A stretch of 64,000 nt of DNA from Triplophysa rosa (Eukaryota; Chordata; Actinopteri; Cypriniformes; Nemacheilidae): the NCBI RefSeq assembly GCF_024868665.1, contig NC_079900.1:6056237-6120236 (forward strand), read 5' to 3'. Within the stretch, counting starts at the first letter, position 1; the number at the start of each line of letters is the position of its first letter. Shown here piece after piece: positions 14,515 to 24,920 of this stretch. The notes beneath the pieces are model-generated. The model was given only the letters and a program-made list of their open reading frames with translations. It was not told where the DNA came from and did no database searches. Position numbers and translations under genes: made by a program.

Positions 14515-16775
14515 CTACAAATACCATAAGCAAAAACAAGCAAAAAGCTAGTAAAAACATGGTTGATTTGTGGTTTTGGGGGGGGTTATTTCATAAGGGT
14601 AACTTGCTTCATTACATATTCATTTTAAGACTCTTATTCATACTACTCAAGAGAAAACTCAAAGTCTTTGTTGAGTTGGAAACCTGACAGCAGGCGTTTC
14701 TCTGTCTCGCTGCCATAACAGACAGAATAACAAGATCCCCAAGAAGAAAGCAAGACGTCTAATTAAAATAGTGCTGTGGTTTACTGAAGAATGGCTGTTT
14801 ATTTCAAACATATGAAAAGTTGAACCTATATACAGTATATTTGTATATGAAATTTGACAATTGGATTTTTCCGATCATCTAGACTCATCTGAACGATTTT
14901 CGAATGGAATTGCAATGTCATTTAACCACACAGAAGTACATCCGATACATCATTATTCCTTCGGGGAGGATGGTTTTCCTCCAAACATTTTTCCCTCCTT
15001 TTGACAGGTAGAAGAAGACAAATGAAAAGTTAAGATGGCACGTGGAGGCGTGTTAGTGAGCCGCAACGGGTACTGTGGCACCCTGCCTTGCAGGGCATTG
15101 TGGGATATGTCCTCCATTGGAGCGACTGCCCAGATGACATATTACAGCTCTGCGGGAAACGCATGGGCCTACAGGAGGAGGCGTTTCTGTGCCGTTCTGC
15201 AAACGTTTAATTTCGGTTGTCCTCCCCGCTGCTTTTACCCAGGTTCAGCGAGAGCCCCGCGGAGGGCCGAGGCGTGTTTGTGTTGGCCCCTTCGGAGAAG
15301 GATGGGGGCCCCGAGAACCGCTTAATGCTCCAACCTTCAACTTTGAAGTTTTGTTTGGCTGTGCAGTGAAAACAGTGCTTGAAAAAAGCGAGAGCACTTC
15401 TCGTATTTGTAAATCAACTTGAGCCTTCGGAGATCAAATAACGCCGTTTGAAATATTCTCTCTCTTGCAGTGTTTCCATCCTGACATTAGATAAAAGAAA
15501 ACATTCGAGAGGAAATTGGACGGGGAGGCCGGTGTCCTCGCCGCACATTCAAAGCGATTCACGCAACAACACAATAAGAACGTCTGAAGCTGCAGAAACA
15601 AAAGAAGCGCATCGATTTGCTGTTAACATATCTAATGAGTGGAAATAGAGGCAAGGTCTATAAGACGGCTGGATCGGTGAAGATATCGTCCCCGGTGTGA
15701 CGCCGCTGTTTTTCTGAACGCCAATCTGTTGTTTCATTGACACATAAATGGATTAGGGTCATGTATCACTGATAATGGTGTATAGTCTGATGCTGTGTGT
15801 CTGCTGTTCGGGTTGTGCCTGTGCGATAAGGCCTATTGATTACGTACCATATGCAGTTCCCACGCCGTCCTTTGAGCCATGTGTTGTGAGATGTTTTTCC
15901 AGAGAAGGGTGGGTGGGGTGCTACAGCTGGTGAGTGCGGGGTTAATTTGCTTAAATAGCCGTCGGCCTTCGAGAGCCTCGGCCCTGTGCGCTTCTGTCTG
16001 AAAAGGTAAAAAACACATATGTCTTCGGAATCGACGCCAAAGCTGCTGATTCGAGGCTCTCTTATAAACACTTTCCATTTGGAAGCACATAAAAGATGCC
16101 ACACATTTTAAACAGACAAAGATGTTTTAATGGATGTAATCACAGTGGTTTGGAAATGAGAGCTGCTGTGTTCACCGACTGTTAGGCCACAGTAAGGAAC
16201 GTCCCAATAAAAGAGGCACATGTGTTATTTTTTTAAAGACACGCTCACATCACACGAGAAAACTATGTTCACATTAAACGCAGGGAGCACACTTTCAACA
16301 TGTGATCGACTAGAATTCCACGACTCTGAACTACATCAATCACGACGTACCCCCCCGCCAAGTGACGTTTATGTAATTTTACAGGAGAGCGACGCTTAAC
16401 AGTCTGCCACTGCGCGCACAGCTTCGCTCTGTACTTCATTTGAAGTTTTCATGCACAACAAACAGTGTGTGATACGATCGCGAGAGAAACGTCTGGCAGT
16501 GATGCTACTCTTTCATCCACATGTTTTTATCTATTGCAAATTGTGATGAAACGCCAGGGTTCGTTCTGTGGCGCGAAACCAATAAAGTTTTGTGTAATCA
16601 ACGTGACAAAACAATACGCTAGTTCGTCGTGGATTCTACAGCTCAGAGGAAAACCTTTCAAACATGATCTTAATGTTGACAACAGCGTGAGGAAATACTT
16701 GTTTTGAATACTTCAACAACAAAGCAATTCGGCAGGGACGGCCTGCCACTGGTCGGAGAGTGTGTCAGTCAACGC

Positions 16776-19700
16776 TCAGTGCTCAAACATAGTCCCCACC
16801 TCCTCAAAAGAGCCCACCAATGGATCCTCAGATGGGTGGGGCCTTTTCCGAAATCTTTTGGCCTCGTTCTGAAGCTTCTGTCGAATGTAGCCCTTTATTT
16901 CCGAATCTGTTTTTCCCGGGAAGAACCGCTGCACTGTCCCTGCGAAGAATGTTGGACTGGTGAGCAAACATTCGAAGCTCTGACCACAATTGATTAAAAA
17001 CCTGATTGCATGTAATGAAACGGAACTGAACGTATTTTTCAAACGTACAATCAGGCATCCACTTAACTGTATTTGTTACAAATGGCACAGAATTGCTGGC
17101 CCGTTTATTTTGGTTTGCTCTGAATTACACATTCATTTAAGTGGTTTAATTTTAAAAAAGGGTATACAGTTTTAACTTTTCCAAGGACCTCATGGATGCC
17201 ACCTTAGAGGGGTGAACACTCTTGTAGACGCGGCTAAAATAATTAAGATAGAAAAAATTATAAACTGAAACAAAAAAGGTTATACCTTGTCCAAACTTAG
17301 CAGTGGATTACGTCAGCAAACTATTGAAATTTTCCTAGATTTGGAAAACTTTTTAGTTATTTTTATGGTGGATTGGGGTGAGATTGCATATAATAATTAT
17401 CTAGTAAAATAATAATCATTCTATTACTTTTATAACAAGCATATCCTTTAACTTTAAACTTACAAAGTAACTCCTGCATAATAGAGGTTTAGGTGGAATT
17501 CATGTGAATAGTATTTTTATGCTTTTATTCTAAAAGTCTAATACACCCCTATTCAGTACATACTCAGAATGGCATGGATCTCATGAGATGGAAGAGCTGG
17601 CTTTGGTATCCCTCGCTTGCTGTTAATGACACCTGAGATGGAGTGAGAAGCCAGACAGTCTCTGTCGTACAGGCAGCGCAGCAGGTCATTGGTGAGTTTC
17701 TGAGCGGTGGTTCCTGTGTTGCAGCGCTCCAGAAGATCAGCAGTAATACGCTGAAGTCAAAAACATGTGATTAGACATAACAACTGATCACAACAAATCA
17801 TGCCGAGATGACCCAGCATTCTTTAAAATGCAGTCAAAAAACACACACTGAGGTGAAACGGGTGATTACAAAGGAATCTAAAAAAGTATCTTACTTTTTG
17901 TTCGCAAAGCTTTCCATTCCTTTGTGGCATTGTTTGTTTGACCTCATACTGACCACACCCCTGTCGATCTGAATTTGCACATTCACTTGTTTTCCCACTA
18001 ATCGCTGTTGGAGGAGAAATCTGACAGGGTGGGTGGCTTCTTTCAAGCGCCCTCGGGATGCTGGGAGTCGGGGTTTCGCTGGTGCTGCTCAGCCATCGAT
18101 CACTCCTCTCAATCAAGCCTTCGAGCGTTTGTGCCAACTTCCCGCAAGCTGCAAAGAAGTATCCCAGCATGAAGCATTCCAGCGTTTTAATGAAATTGTC
18201 TCAAAACAAGTAACAACATGGCACCACAGTAATATAAAACTTTCTAAATGAATCAAACTAGTAAAACTGTACAGTAATAAGCCAACCCATTACACTACTT
18301 TAAACAATGCAAAAATAATTGTATGGGTTGCTTTTCTATAAGTCATTAAATAAGTACCTTCGCTTTCTGTGTAAGCATCAAATAATATTGTAACACCCAG
18401 AGAGGCAACTTTGCCTTCTCATTTCAAAAGTTCACTACACGCTACTATACCTGTTAGGCTCCTGATTTGCTCTCGGAGGCCGTCCATCTCCCTCTGCATA
18501 CTCAGCACCGTGGTAATAAGCTCCGCCCTCGATCGTGATTGGAGGCTTCCGAGCACCTGCACATGAACCAAATCACAGTACAAACAGTAAACCACACGGA
18601 TTTATAAAACTATCACCAATTAACCCAAAGTAACTGTGATTTAAGAAGCACAAACCAAGTGTTTGGAGCCAAAGGGACATAGTTGCGATTTATTTTTCAT
18701 TGCACTTACATCCTCCTTTGGCTCTAAACCTTCAAAGGGCATTTCAGTGTGTTAAGCAAGAGGCTTAATTTGATTTATGCAGTGGACTTATTGGTACATT
18801 ATTAAAAGCTTATATCCCAATAGTGTAGCAACTTATTACTTCCATGGTAAAATCAGCATCCCTCACAGTATCACTTATGGGCTGAAGAACCTCAAAAGCC
18901 TGTGAAAGTGAATAAAAAACACCTGCTTAAAAAACACTACTACACCAGACAATAATTATGCATTCTTTTTATCGGTATGGATGGTAACTGTTGAGTTGTT
19001 TTAAACGAATTGAATACAATTAATATACAGTAAAATATTAATATGAATTAATGTAAATGAAATGTAAAATAAATTGTTATATTAATGTAAAACTAAACAC
19101 AGACCGGAAGTTAACTTCAGCTTGTGCGTACAATGAAACCGTCTATAGAGAATGCGAAGCTGACGTCATGCCCCATGTTGCATGTTGCAGTGGCGCCGCC
19201 ATCTTGGGAGGGTAATACCCCACTGCTATTATTGTTTTGACTTGTACCGTTACTTGTTTTGTTTGATATATGGTGAAATCGAAAGTGAAAGAACCATGGG
19301 CTTTTCCTGAACGACTCTGCGTAATGCTATTGCAGTTTTTAACACAACAAGACCGACCTACCATAGTTATAATTTTATAATCAAACAAGAAAAACAAAAC
19401 ACTGCATTGAACGCACTAGAAGCCATCCTCCCAAGATGGCGCAACATTCAACGCGGCGTGACGTCGATTAACAAGCTCTATATGCGCTCCATGAGAATAT
19501 GGTATATGCACACTATACGATGACGTACTTCCGCTAAAATCGCTCCCAGCTAGGTTACTTCCGCTCTCATAGCACTAAGGGGATTTTCACCAAGTGATAA
19601 CGATGCGTTTAGTAAGAAAACCTTTAAATTTCGGCGGATAGCTTGAAACGGATAGCCTGAAGTGCTTTTGGGTTGTCGGCGTATGGCGAAGTGTTTGAAT

Positions 19701-20149
19701 AATTAGACTCACGTTGTTGATCGTAATCCTATGTGCATCCTGAAACAAAATGCCATTGTTCCCTATGGCGCCGGATGTAATAGAGCTGGCAGAGATTTTA
19801 GCGGAAGGACGTCATCACTTCGTGTGCATGCGGTATTTGAAATTAATACAGATGGTCATAGATAAATAGACAAACAAACAAATATAAAGATTCTTGATAA
19901 AGTATTTATATATAGCATGTTCTCGTTGCATTTACATATAAATTGCATACTTTAATATTCAAATTCCAGGTACATTTCATAAAATTATTGCAACAATGGA
20001 CAGGTTATTCAATAAAATTGATTAGCCTAGTAATATCAGCAATATTTGTTTAATAATAAGAAGCCACAAACCCTTGTTTTGAACTTCACATAGTCAACAT
20101 CATAAGACGAGATCTCTGCATTCATTGCTCTCCATCTTCGTCTCTTCAT
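16776..20149 (-). CDS. Uncharacterised coiled-coil and BEN-domain protein
   Basis: Six minus-strand exons join in frame: 20072-20149, 18840-18899, 18451-18556, 17895-18148, 17564-17750 and 16776-16939. All have AG/GT borders and compatible phases, giving about 282 residues. Residues 1-26 are basic (MKRRRWRAMN). Residues of exon 3 (AELITTVLSMQREMDGLREQ) read as a coiled coil. The C-terminal third, from RITADLLERC through IHAILRTVQRFFPG to QKLQNEAKRF, has the helical pattern of a BEN domain: the LLRCLYDRDCLASHSISG core, then the terminal helix. BEN proteins bind DNA or chromatin partners and are usually repressors; this role is inferred from the family only. The start is uncertain: the Met at 20147-20149 is the first in exon 1, and a further 5' exon may lie at 20190-20400. 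I do not recognise the orthologue; human has no BEN gene beside COPZ2. Confidence 0.78.
18661..18729 (+). other. Hairpin-forming inverted repeat in BEN-gene intron
   Basis: GTTTGGAGCCAAAGG (18661-18675) pairs with CCTTTGGCTCTAAAC (18715-18729) over 15 bp with a single G-U wobble on the plus strand. After an internal loop, TGCGAT pairs with ATTGCA, leaving a small AT-rich loop. The size resembles a microRNA precursor, but I know no microRNA of this sequence, and it may be a decayed mobile element. Confidence 0.4.
19134..19497. mobile_element. Inverted-repeat element with a THAP-like fragment
   Basis: The ends are imperfectly inverse: TATAGAG followed by TGACGTCA on the left, and the inverse TGACGTCG then CTCTATA on the right. 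An inner pair also matches (CCGCCATCTTGGGAGG and CCTCCCAAGATGGCGC). Between them, on the minus strand (about 19270-19364), a frame reads MVGRSCCVKNCNS and then SGKAHGSFTF, which looks like the first part of a THAP zinc finger (first two Cys and the turn before the conserved Phe). The rest of the finger is absent. It lies in an intron of the BEN-domain gene. Confidence 0.5.
19506..19829. mobile_element. 324-bp element with long terminal inverted repeats
   Basis: The left end ATGCACAC...GATGACGT then CTTCCGCTAAAATC is matched in inverse at the right end, giving an inverted repeat of about 36 bp with a few mismatches. Each arm contains a CRE-like TGACGT and an ETS-like CTTCCGC. A GGTAT word occurs at both flanks but not symmetrically, so a target duplication is not proven. 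It adjoins the THAP-containing element in the same intron. No coding capacity. Confidence 0.6.
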
Positions 20150-20155
20150 CTCATG

Positions 20156-20400
20156 CTGAAAGACAATCGCATAATTAAATCAGATAATCAACGACACGCC
20201 CCATGACAAAAGCTCTGTTTACATACACAGAAGATGTGGCTCGCTTCCTCAGCTTGCTCTCCGCATCCCTCGTGTCCAGTGTACAGGATGCGCTTCGCTA
20301 TTGTTTTTCTCCTCATCTTTCATCCATTAGCCGCTTTCCTCGCGCCCGGTTCTTTATCATGCCGCTCATGGCCACGCGCGGATCCGTGACAGCCTGATGA
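20156..20400 (-). promoter_or_regulatory. Probable 5' end or promoter of the BEN-domain gene
   Basis: This CpG-richer block lies just upstream of the first assured exon. Minus-strand ATGs at about 20355-20357 and 20306-20308 open only short frames, and a third frame is open toward a GTGTAT/GTATGT splice donor near 20215. No single frame links an ATG to exon 20072-20155 through a good donor, so the block could be a 5' UTR, a misread first exon, or promoter. Confidence 0.4.
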
Positions 20401-22585
20401 CTTTCATGCTCGTGGCATTTCCATTAAAGTTAAAGACACTAGCGTGTCAAGATCACGAGCTCTTTTGGAAAAACTTGAGATCCAATGTGTTACGCTATGT
20501 AAAGTTTTAACTGTGGACCACTCCTAAAAGTAAAACCACAGAAACATGCCTCAATACAGTTTGCCCAGTTTAATATTTGTTTTAAAACTATGATCACCAA
20601 GCCCCAAAATTATGGTTACTTTTGCTATTATAAAACCATGACAAATTTTCCTTGGGGGCGATATAAGTCTAAAAAATGTAACATTACATTACATGTCATG
20701 ATGATGTTATTATAAAAGATATAGCTTGTTATAATGAGTATCTTAAATAAGAAATAAGAAAAAATAATAGCAAGATTTGTCATTTCTAACAGTCTTCAAT
20801 CACTGTTTTTCATCTGTGGTTATTGTACTGTATTGTATTTTTATCACAAAAAAACACTGTAAATAAAGAAACATTTTACTCGTCTGAGACCAAAACATGT
20901 GCAATATGAAAAATGCATAAATACATACAGTATATAATATTTATATATTGTACACATTGTGATCAGGCATTGTACTTATTTTGTTCTAAAATAGTTTTCA
21001 GTGTAAAATTCCCTTGTTCTTTCTTTTTAGCTGCATGAGAACAGATACAAGTGAAAGGTCGAGTAAGGTTTGACCCCAAGCAGTCCCAGGTGATCTACAG
21101 TGAGCACTAAGTGTATCCATAAAAAACCTGAGGTTGTGGAAGAGAGGCCTGGTCTGATATTCCACAGGGACGGGGGGAGGGAAGCAGCTCGGGGCTGGAA
21201 CAAAGTGGATCCTGTAACTCATTAAAGAAGCTTGCGATCACAAGGCACAGAGGTAAGGCCAATCAAATTGTGTCGTGGCCACCAGCGCTGTCATGCGTCT
21301 GTCTGTGAGCACTGTAAACATGGGGTTTTTGAGCTCATCATAATTCCAGAGCTGTTCCCATACCAGCTGGCTGATGAAAACAGATCAACACAGAGGCATT
21401 CCCACAGGAAAACAAAATCACAAATCTCTTTAATAACTTAACTGTTTTTAATCTAGACACAAATTAGATTAAATCGAGGAAAAAATGTGGACAAAAATTT
21501 AGACTTCTGCCTAAGTCACCTGGTTTACTGATTTTACATGTTGTAGAACCTCTAGAGTTTCAGAAGAATGTCTCAAAATGTGCCTTTAATCAGACACAAA
21601 CATTTTGCATCAAATTCATACAAAATGCAATTATTTGAGCAACTGCCCAAATGCATTTGGCCAAAATGTGATGTCCAACATTGGAAAATTGAAGTACATC
21701 TTCATTCTATATTTAAATTTAAAAGAAGAGACTAGGCCAAAAACAACACATGCGGAAAGCTTATTGAGTAAAGGTACAAAAGAATAAATCCTGTCGTTAA
21801 AAACAAGAGAGGATGAACGAAATATTAATAAGTGATAAAACTGTAGTCAATGTATGCTTTATTTCCTGTCAGTTTGTTTTTTTAAGCATTTCTTGTACAT
21901 TTTTATGGCACAAAAATTGTCCAAAAATACCTTAAAAGTGCAGTGTTTCATTTATTTTGTACCATACACTTAATAGGATCAAACTTTAGAGGGCAATAAA
22001 AGTAAATATAGTGCAAATACGCACTGTGAACGTCACTTTTAGCCATACTGTACATAACCGTACTATATGTCAATGATAGTCTAAATGATGTATATTTTAT
22101 TTATCCAAACGGATATTAGGAGAAACAGGTGAGAACTCCATCAAACCTCTCAACGAATATTTTTTTTCTCACATATATAATTCTATCTTAATCTTCTCGA
22201 TTCTAACATCCTGCTTCTGGATCCTCTGTGCAACTCCGGATGCCGATCTGTGACTGAAGATCATCTCGCATATTTACATTTATCATATACACATTGATCA
22301 TCTTGTAAATTTCCCCTTGAGTGGCTCTGCCCCCATAAAGATAAGTATTGATGTATTGATATATTATTTTATTTACTTTAGCTGTAAGGCCTTTCACCTC
22401 TCTCCTAACAAATCAATCAAAGGTTCTTTTATAGGTCACAGGCTGCCATGTCTCATTTAGTCTGAGAGTTGCTTTTGAAGTTTATCTTGTGACTCGTCTG
22501 TCAGAGTTGGTAGACTGTGACTGTGGTCAGTATGGGTATAAACAGTGGTGGAAAATACTGGAACCTAAGAATTTGTTTGTGACAT

Positions 22586-22690
22586 TTGCTTTACATTTAC
22601 ACATTTGGCAGCCGCTTTTATCGAAAGCAACAAACCGTGCATTCAAGGTTTATGTTTCTTTCGTATGCATGCCTCCTAGGAACTGAACCC
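22586..22690 (+). repeat. SINE-like fragment (CATTTGGCAG core)
   Basis: The segment contains TTTACACATTTGGCAGCCGC, TTTTATCGAAAGCAAC and a tail reading like 'ggaactgaacccataaccc'. This is a diverged copy of the fish repeat built on TTTGGCAGACGCTTTTATCC, which I associate with V-SINE-type elements, with moderate certainty. A second decayed piece follows at about 22790-22850. Confidence 0.6.
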
Positions 22691-23032
22691 ATAACCCATA
22701 ATCACTTGAGCAACATGAACAACTTTGTTCTGCCAAAAGACTCAAGAGGTGTTTTTTGCAGTGGCAGCACAATTTAATCTCCATTGGGCTACACAAACAC
22801 CTGGCTTGGAATTGGCAGTTGCTCTAATCCAAAGCGATTTACAAATAGTAACAGGAGAAACATGGCAATACAAAGTTTAACAGTGAAATAGCTGAGATTT
22901 TTTGGGGGGGTGGTATCTATGGGCACGTTTTTAGCCATTCAGAGCATCATTCAGCAATACAGGCACAATGAAAGTGACAGTACAAAAAGTGATTTTGTAA
23001 TTAAATATTAAATATAGATTTCAAAATGCACG

Positions 23033-23256
23033 TTAAGGGTAAAGTTCATCATTATGACTTTCTTTCTTGTACTGAACACAAATGAAGATATTTTAAAGAA
23101 CGTTGGTAACCAAACAACATTGGACCCCATTGACTTCGATTGTATGGACACAAAACACTGAGACATTTCTTAAAATATCTTCTTTTGGGTTCCACAGAAG
23201 AAAGTCAGACAGGTTTTGATCAAAGTGAGGGTACATATTTATATTTATCCCTTTAA
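23033..23256. mobile_element. Palindromic TTAA-flanked MITE, copy 3 (degenerate)
   Basis: Starts TTAAGGGTAAAGTTCATC and ends ATCCCTTTAA. The interior words 'gaagatattttaaagaacgttggtaacc' and 'cccattgacttc', cut here by changes, identify the family of copy 2. It is shortened and diverged. Confidence 0.75.
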
Positions 23257-24331
23257 GTTGGGGATACATTATGACAACAATGTCTCCCAAACATATTAAT
23301 TTAACATCGTGTCTACACCGGACGCGACGCAACATTTCTTCTAAATTAATTCCTCATTTATTTCTTTAAAATGAGGTCCATATTAAACACACCCACACAA
23401 CACCTCTGCCCAAGTGGTGCTTCACACTCACCAGCGCTGCCCTGGACACAGAATGGCCTGCATTGTTTTGCACTCATGTGTCAGTCTGCGACAGGTCTTA
23501 ACGCAGCGTTGCTCTTCTTTTAAAACAAGCTGCTCCATATTCATGAGAACGCTGGCAACAGAGGAAAGAAGTGTCATGGTGGGGAGTCTAATGAAGTGAC
23601 AGAACGCTCAAAATTCATCAGCTATAGGTGGGTCTCGAGTGAACACGAGCACATATGCATAAACATGTTCCTTAAGAACAGAAATACAGCTTACGTGTGT
23701 GTGTTCATTTGTACCGTATGGGATTTGAATGATTTGCTTTACCTTTAATTCTGGGTGGACTGCTCACCTTTCTGCGCATTAAATTGTCTTAGGGCCCTCC
23801 CAGGGGTCGCTGGGAGTAGGGTTAGAGGTCAACTCTGACGCCCCCAGATGGTCAATTAAATCCCACTCAATGTCCAGGCAGGGCCTCCTGCTTTATGGCA
23901 CTATTTACTCTAGAATTTTTATTATGTAGAGAGAAAGAAAGCAAAAGAGAGAAAGACAGAGCAAACGAGAAGAAAGTTGTTTTTTGTTATTTTATAAGAA
24001 ACAAAAGTTACCCTCTTCCAAAAGTGAAAATCTCACCCTCCTGAAACAAACAAGCAGCCCGATCATGAGGGATGAGAACACAAGAACATTATTGATTCTG
24101 ATTTCCATTCCAGATAACAATTATAAAATAAAAAAGAGCAATTACACACTTACAAACACATACAAACTGGCATTTTTTAAGTACCATTTATTTACAAAAA
24201 GCAGATGCCAGCAGGTAGCTGGCAAGAATTTTAAACAAACAAAGATCTCAATGTACACAAAACTTACATTGATATAATATGTTTTATTAACTGCTATCAC
24301 ACTGATTGCTTGACAAATGTACACCATGCTC

Positions 24332-24920
24332 TTAAAAATAAACTTTATAAAGGTTATTTCTTTCTACATTTCTATTCAAAGAACCTTTTAAATCCAAGGT
24401 TATTAAAAACATTTCTTTCTTACCTTTTCTAGTCGTTTTCCACAGAAACATTTGTGCCACAAAAAGGTTTTGCAGATATTAAAGGTTCCTAAGAAAACCA
24501 TGCAGCTAAAAATGGCCTCATGTACACCCTTTAAAAATGCTGCATCCATTAAGAACCTTTTACATCCACAAAAAACCCAAAATGGTTCTTCTATGGCAGT
24601 GGTTCCCGAACTTGGGGCTCCAAGATGGATCCAGAGGGCAACAGTTTTTGTGACATTTTAAGAAATATGGAAATGTATCATAATTTTTGTACAATAAAAC
24701 ATCAGAAGAATAAGCCCACCAACAAAAGAATTGATGTTCCAGCATTGTATATGTTTTTGTTTTAATTAAAACTGAAAGTTTAAGATAATAAGTCTTTATT
24801 TGGGGGGCCACAAAGTGATGCACCCTACACAAAAGGGGCCTTACAACAAACAATTTGAGAGCCACTGGTCTATGGCAACACTGTGAAGAACCGGTTTATT
24901 TTTAAGCCGGTTTTCTACCT
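24332..24920. mobile_element. AAAGGTTCTT-type MITE, split by a later hAT insertion
   Basis: The ends CTTAAAAATAAACTTT and GAAGAACCGG...TTTTTAAG are roughly inverse, and 'ggttcttctatgg' before the interruption continues as 'tatggcaacactgtgaagaacc' after it. The element was therefore continuous before the 271-bp insertion at 24597-24867. This family, with repeated AAAGGTTCTT words, is common in cyprinids. Outer bounds are approximate. Confidence 0.6.
24597..24867. mobile_element. hAT-type MITE (CAGTGGTTC termini), nested
   Basis: Begins CAGTGGTTCCCGAACTT and ends AATTTGAGAGCCACTG, inverse termini of the widespread CAGTGGTTCTCAAACT hAT class. The flanks TTCTATGG (24589-24596) and GTCTATGG (24868-24875) agree at 7 of 8 positions, as expected for an aged 8-bp target duplication. 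No transposase frame is present. Confidence 0.85.

Noticed and set aside
15035..15325. 96-residue plus-strand frame
   Set aside because: Lies in a GC-rich unique block; no family resemblance.
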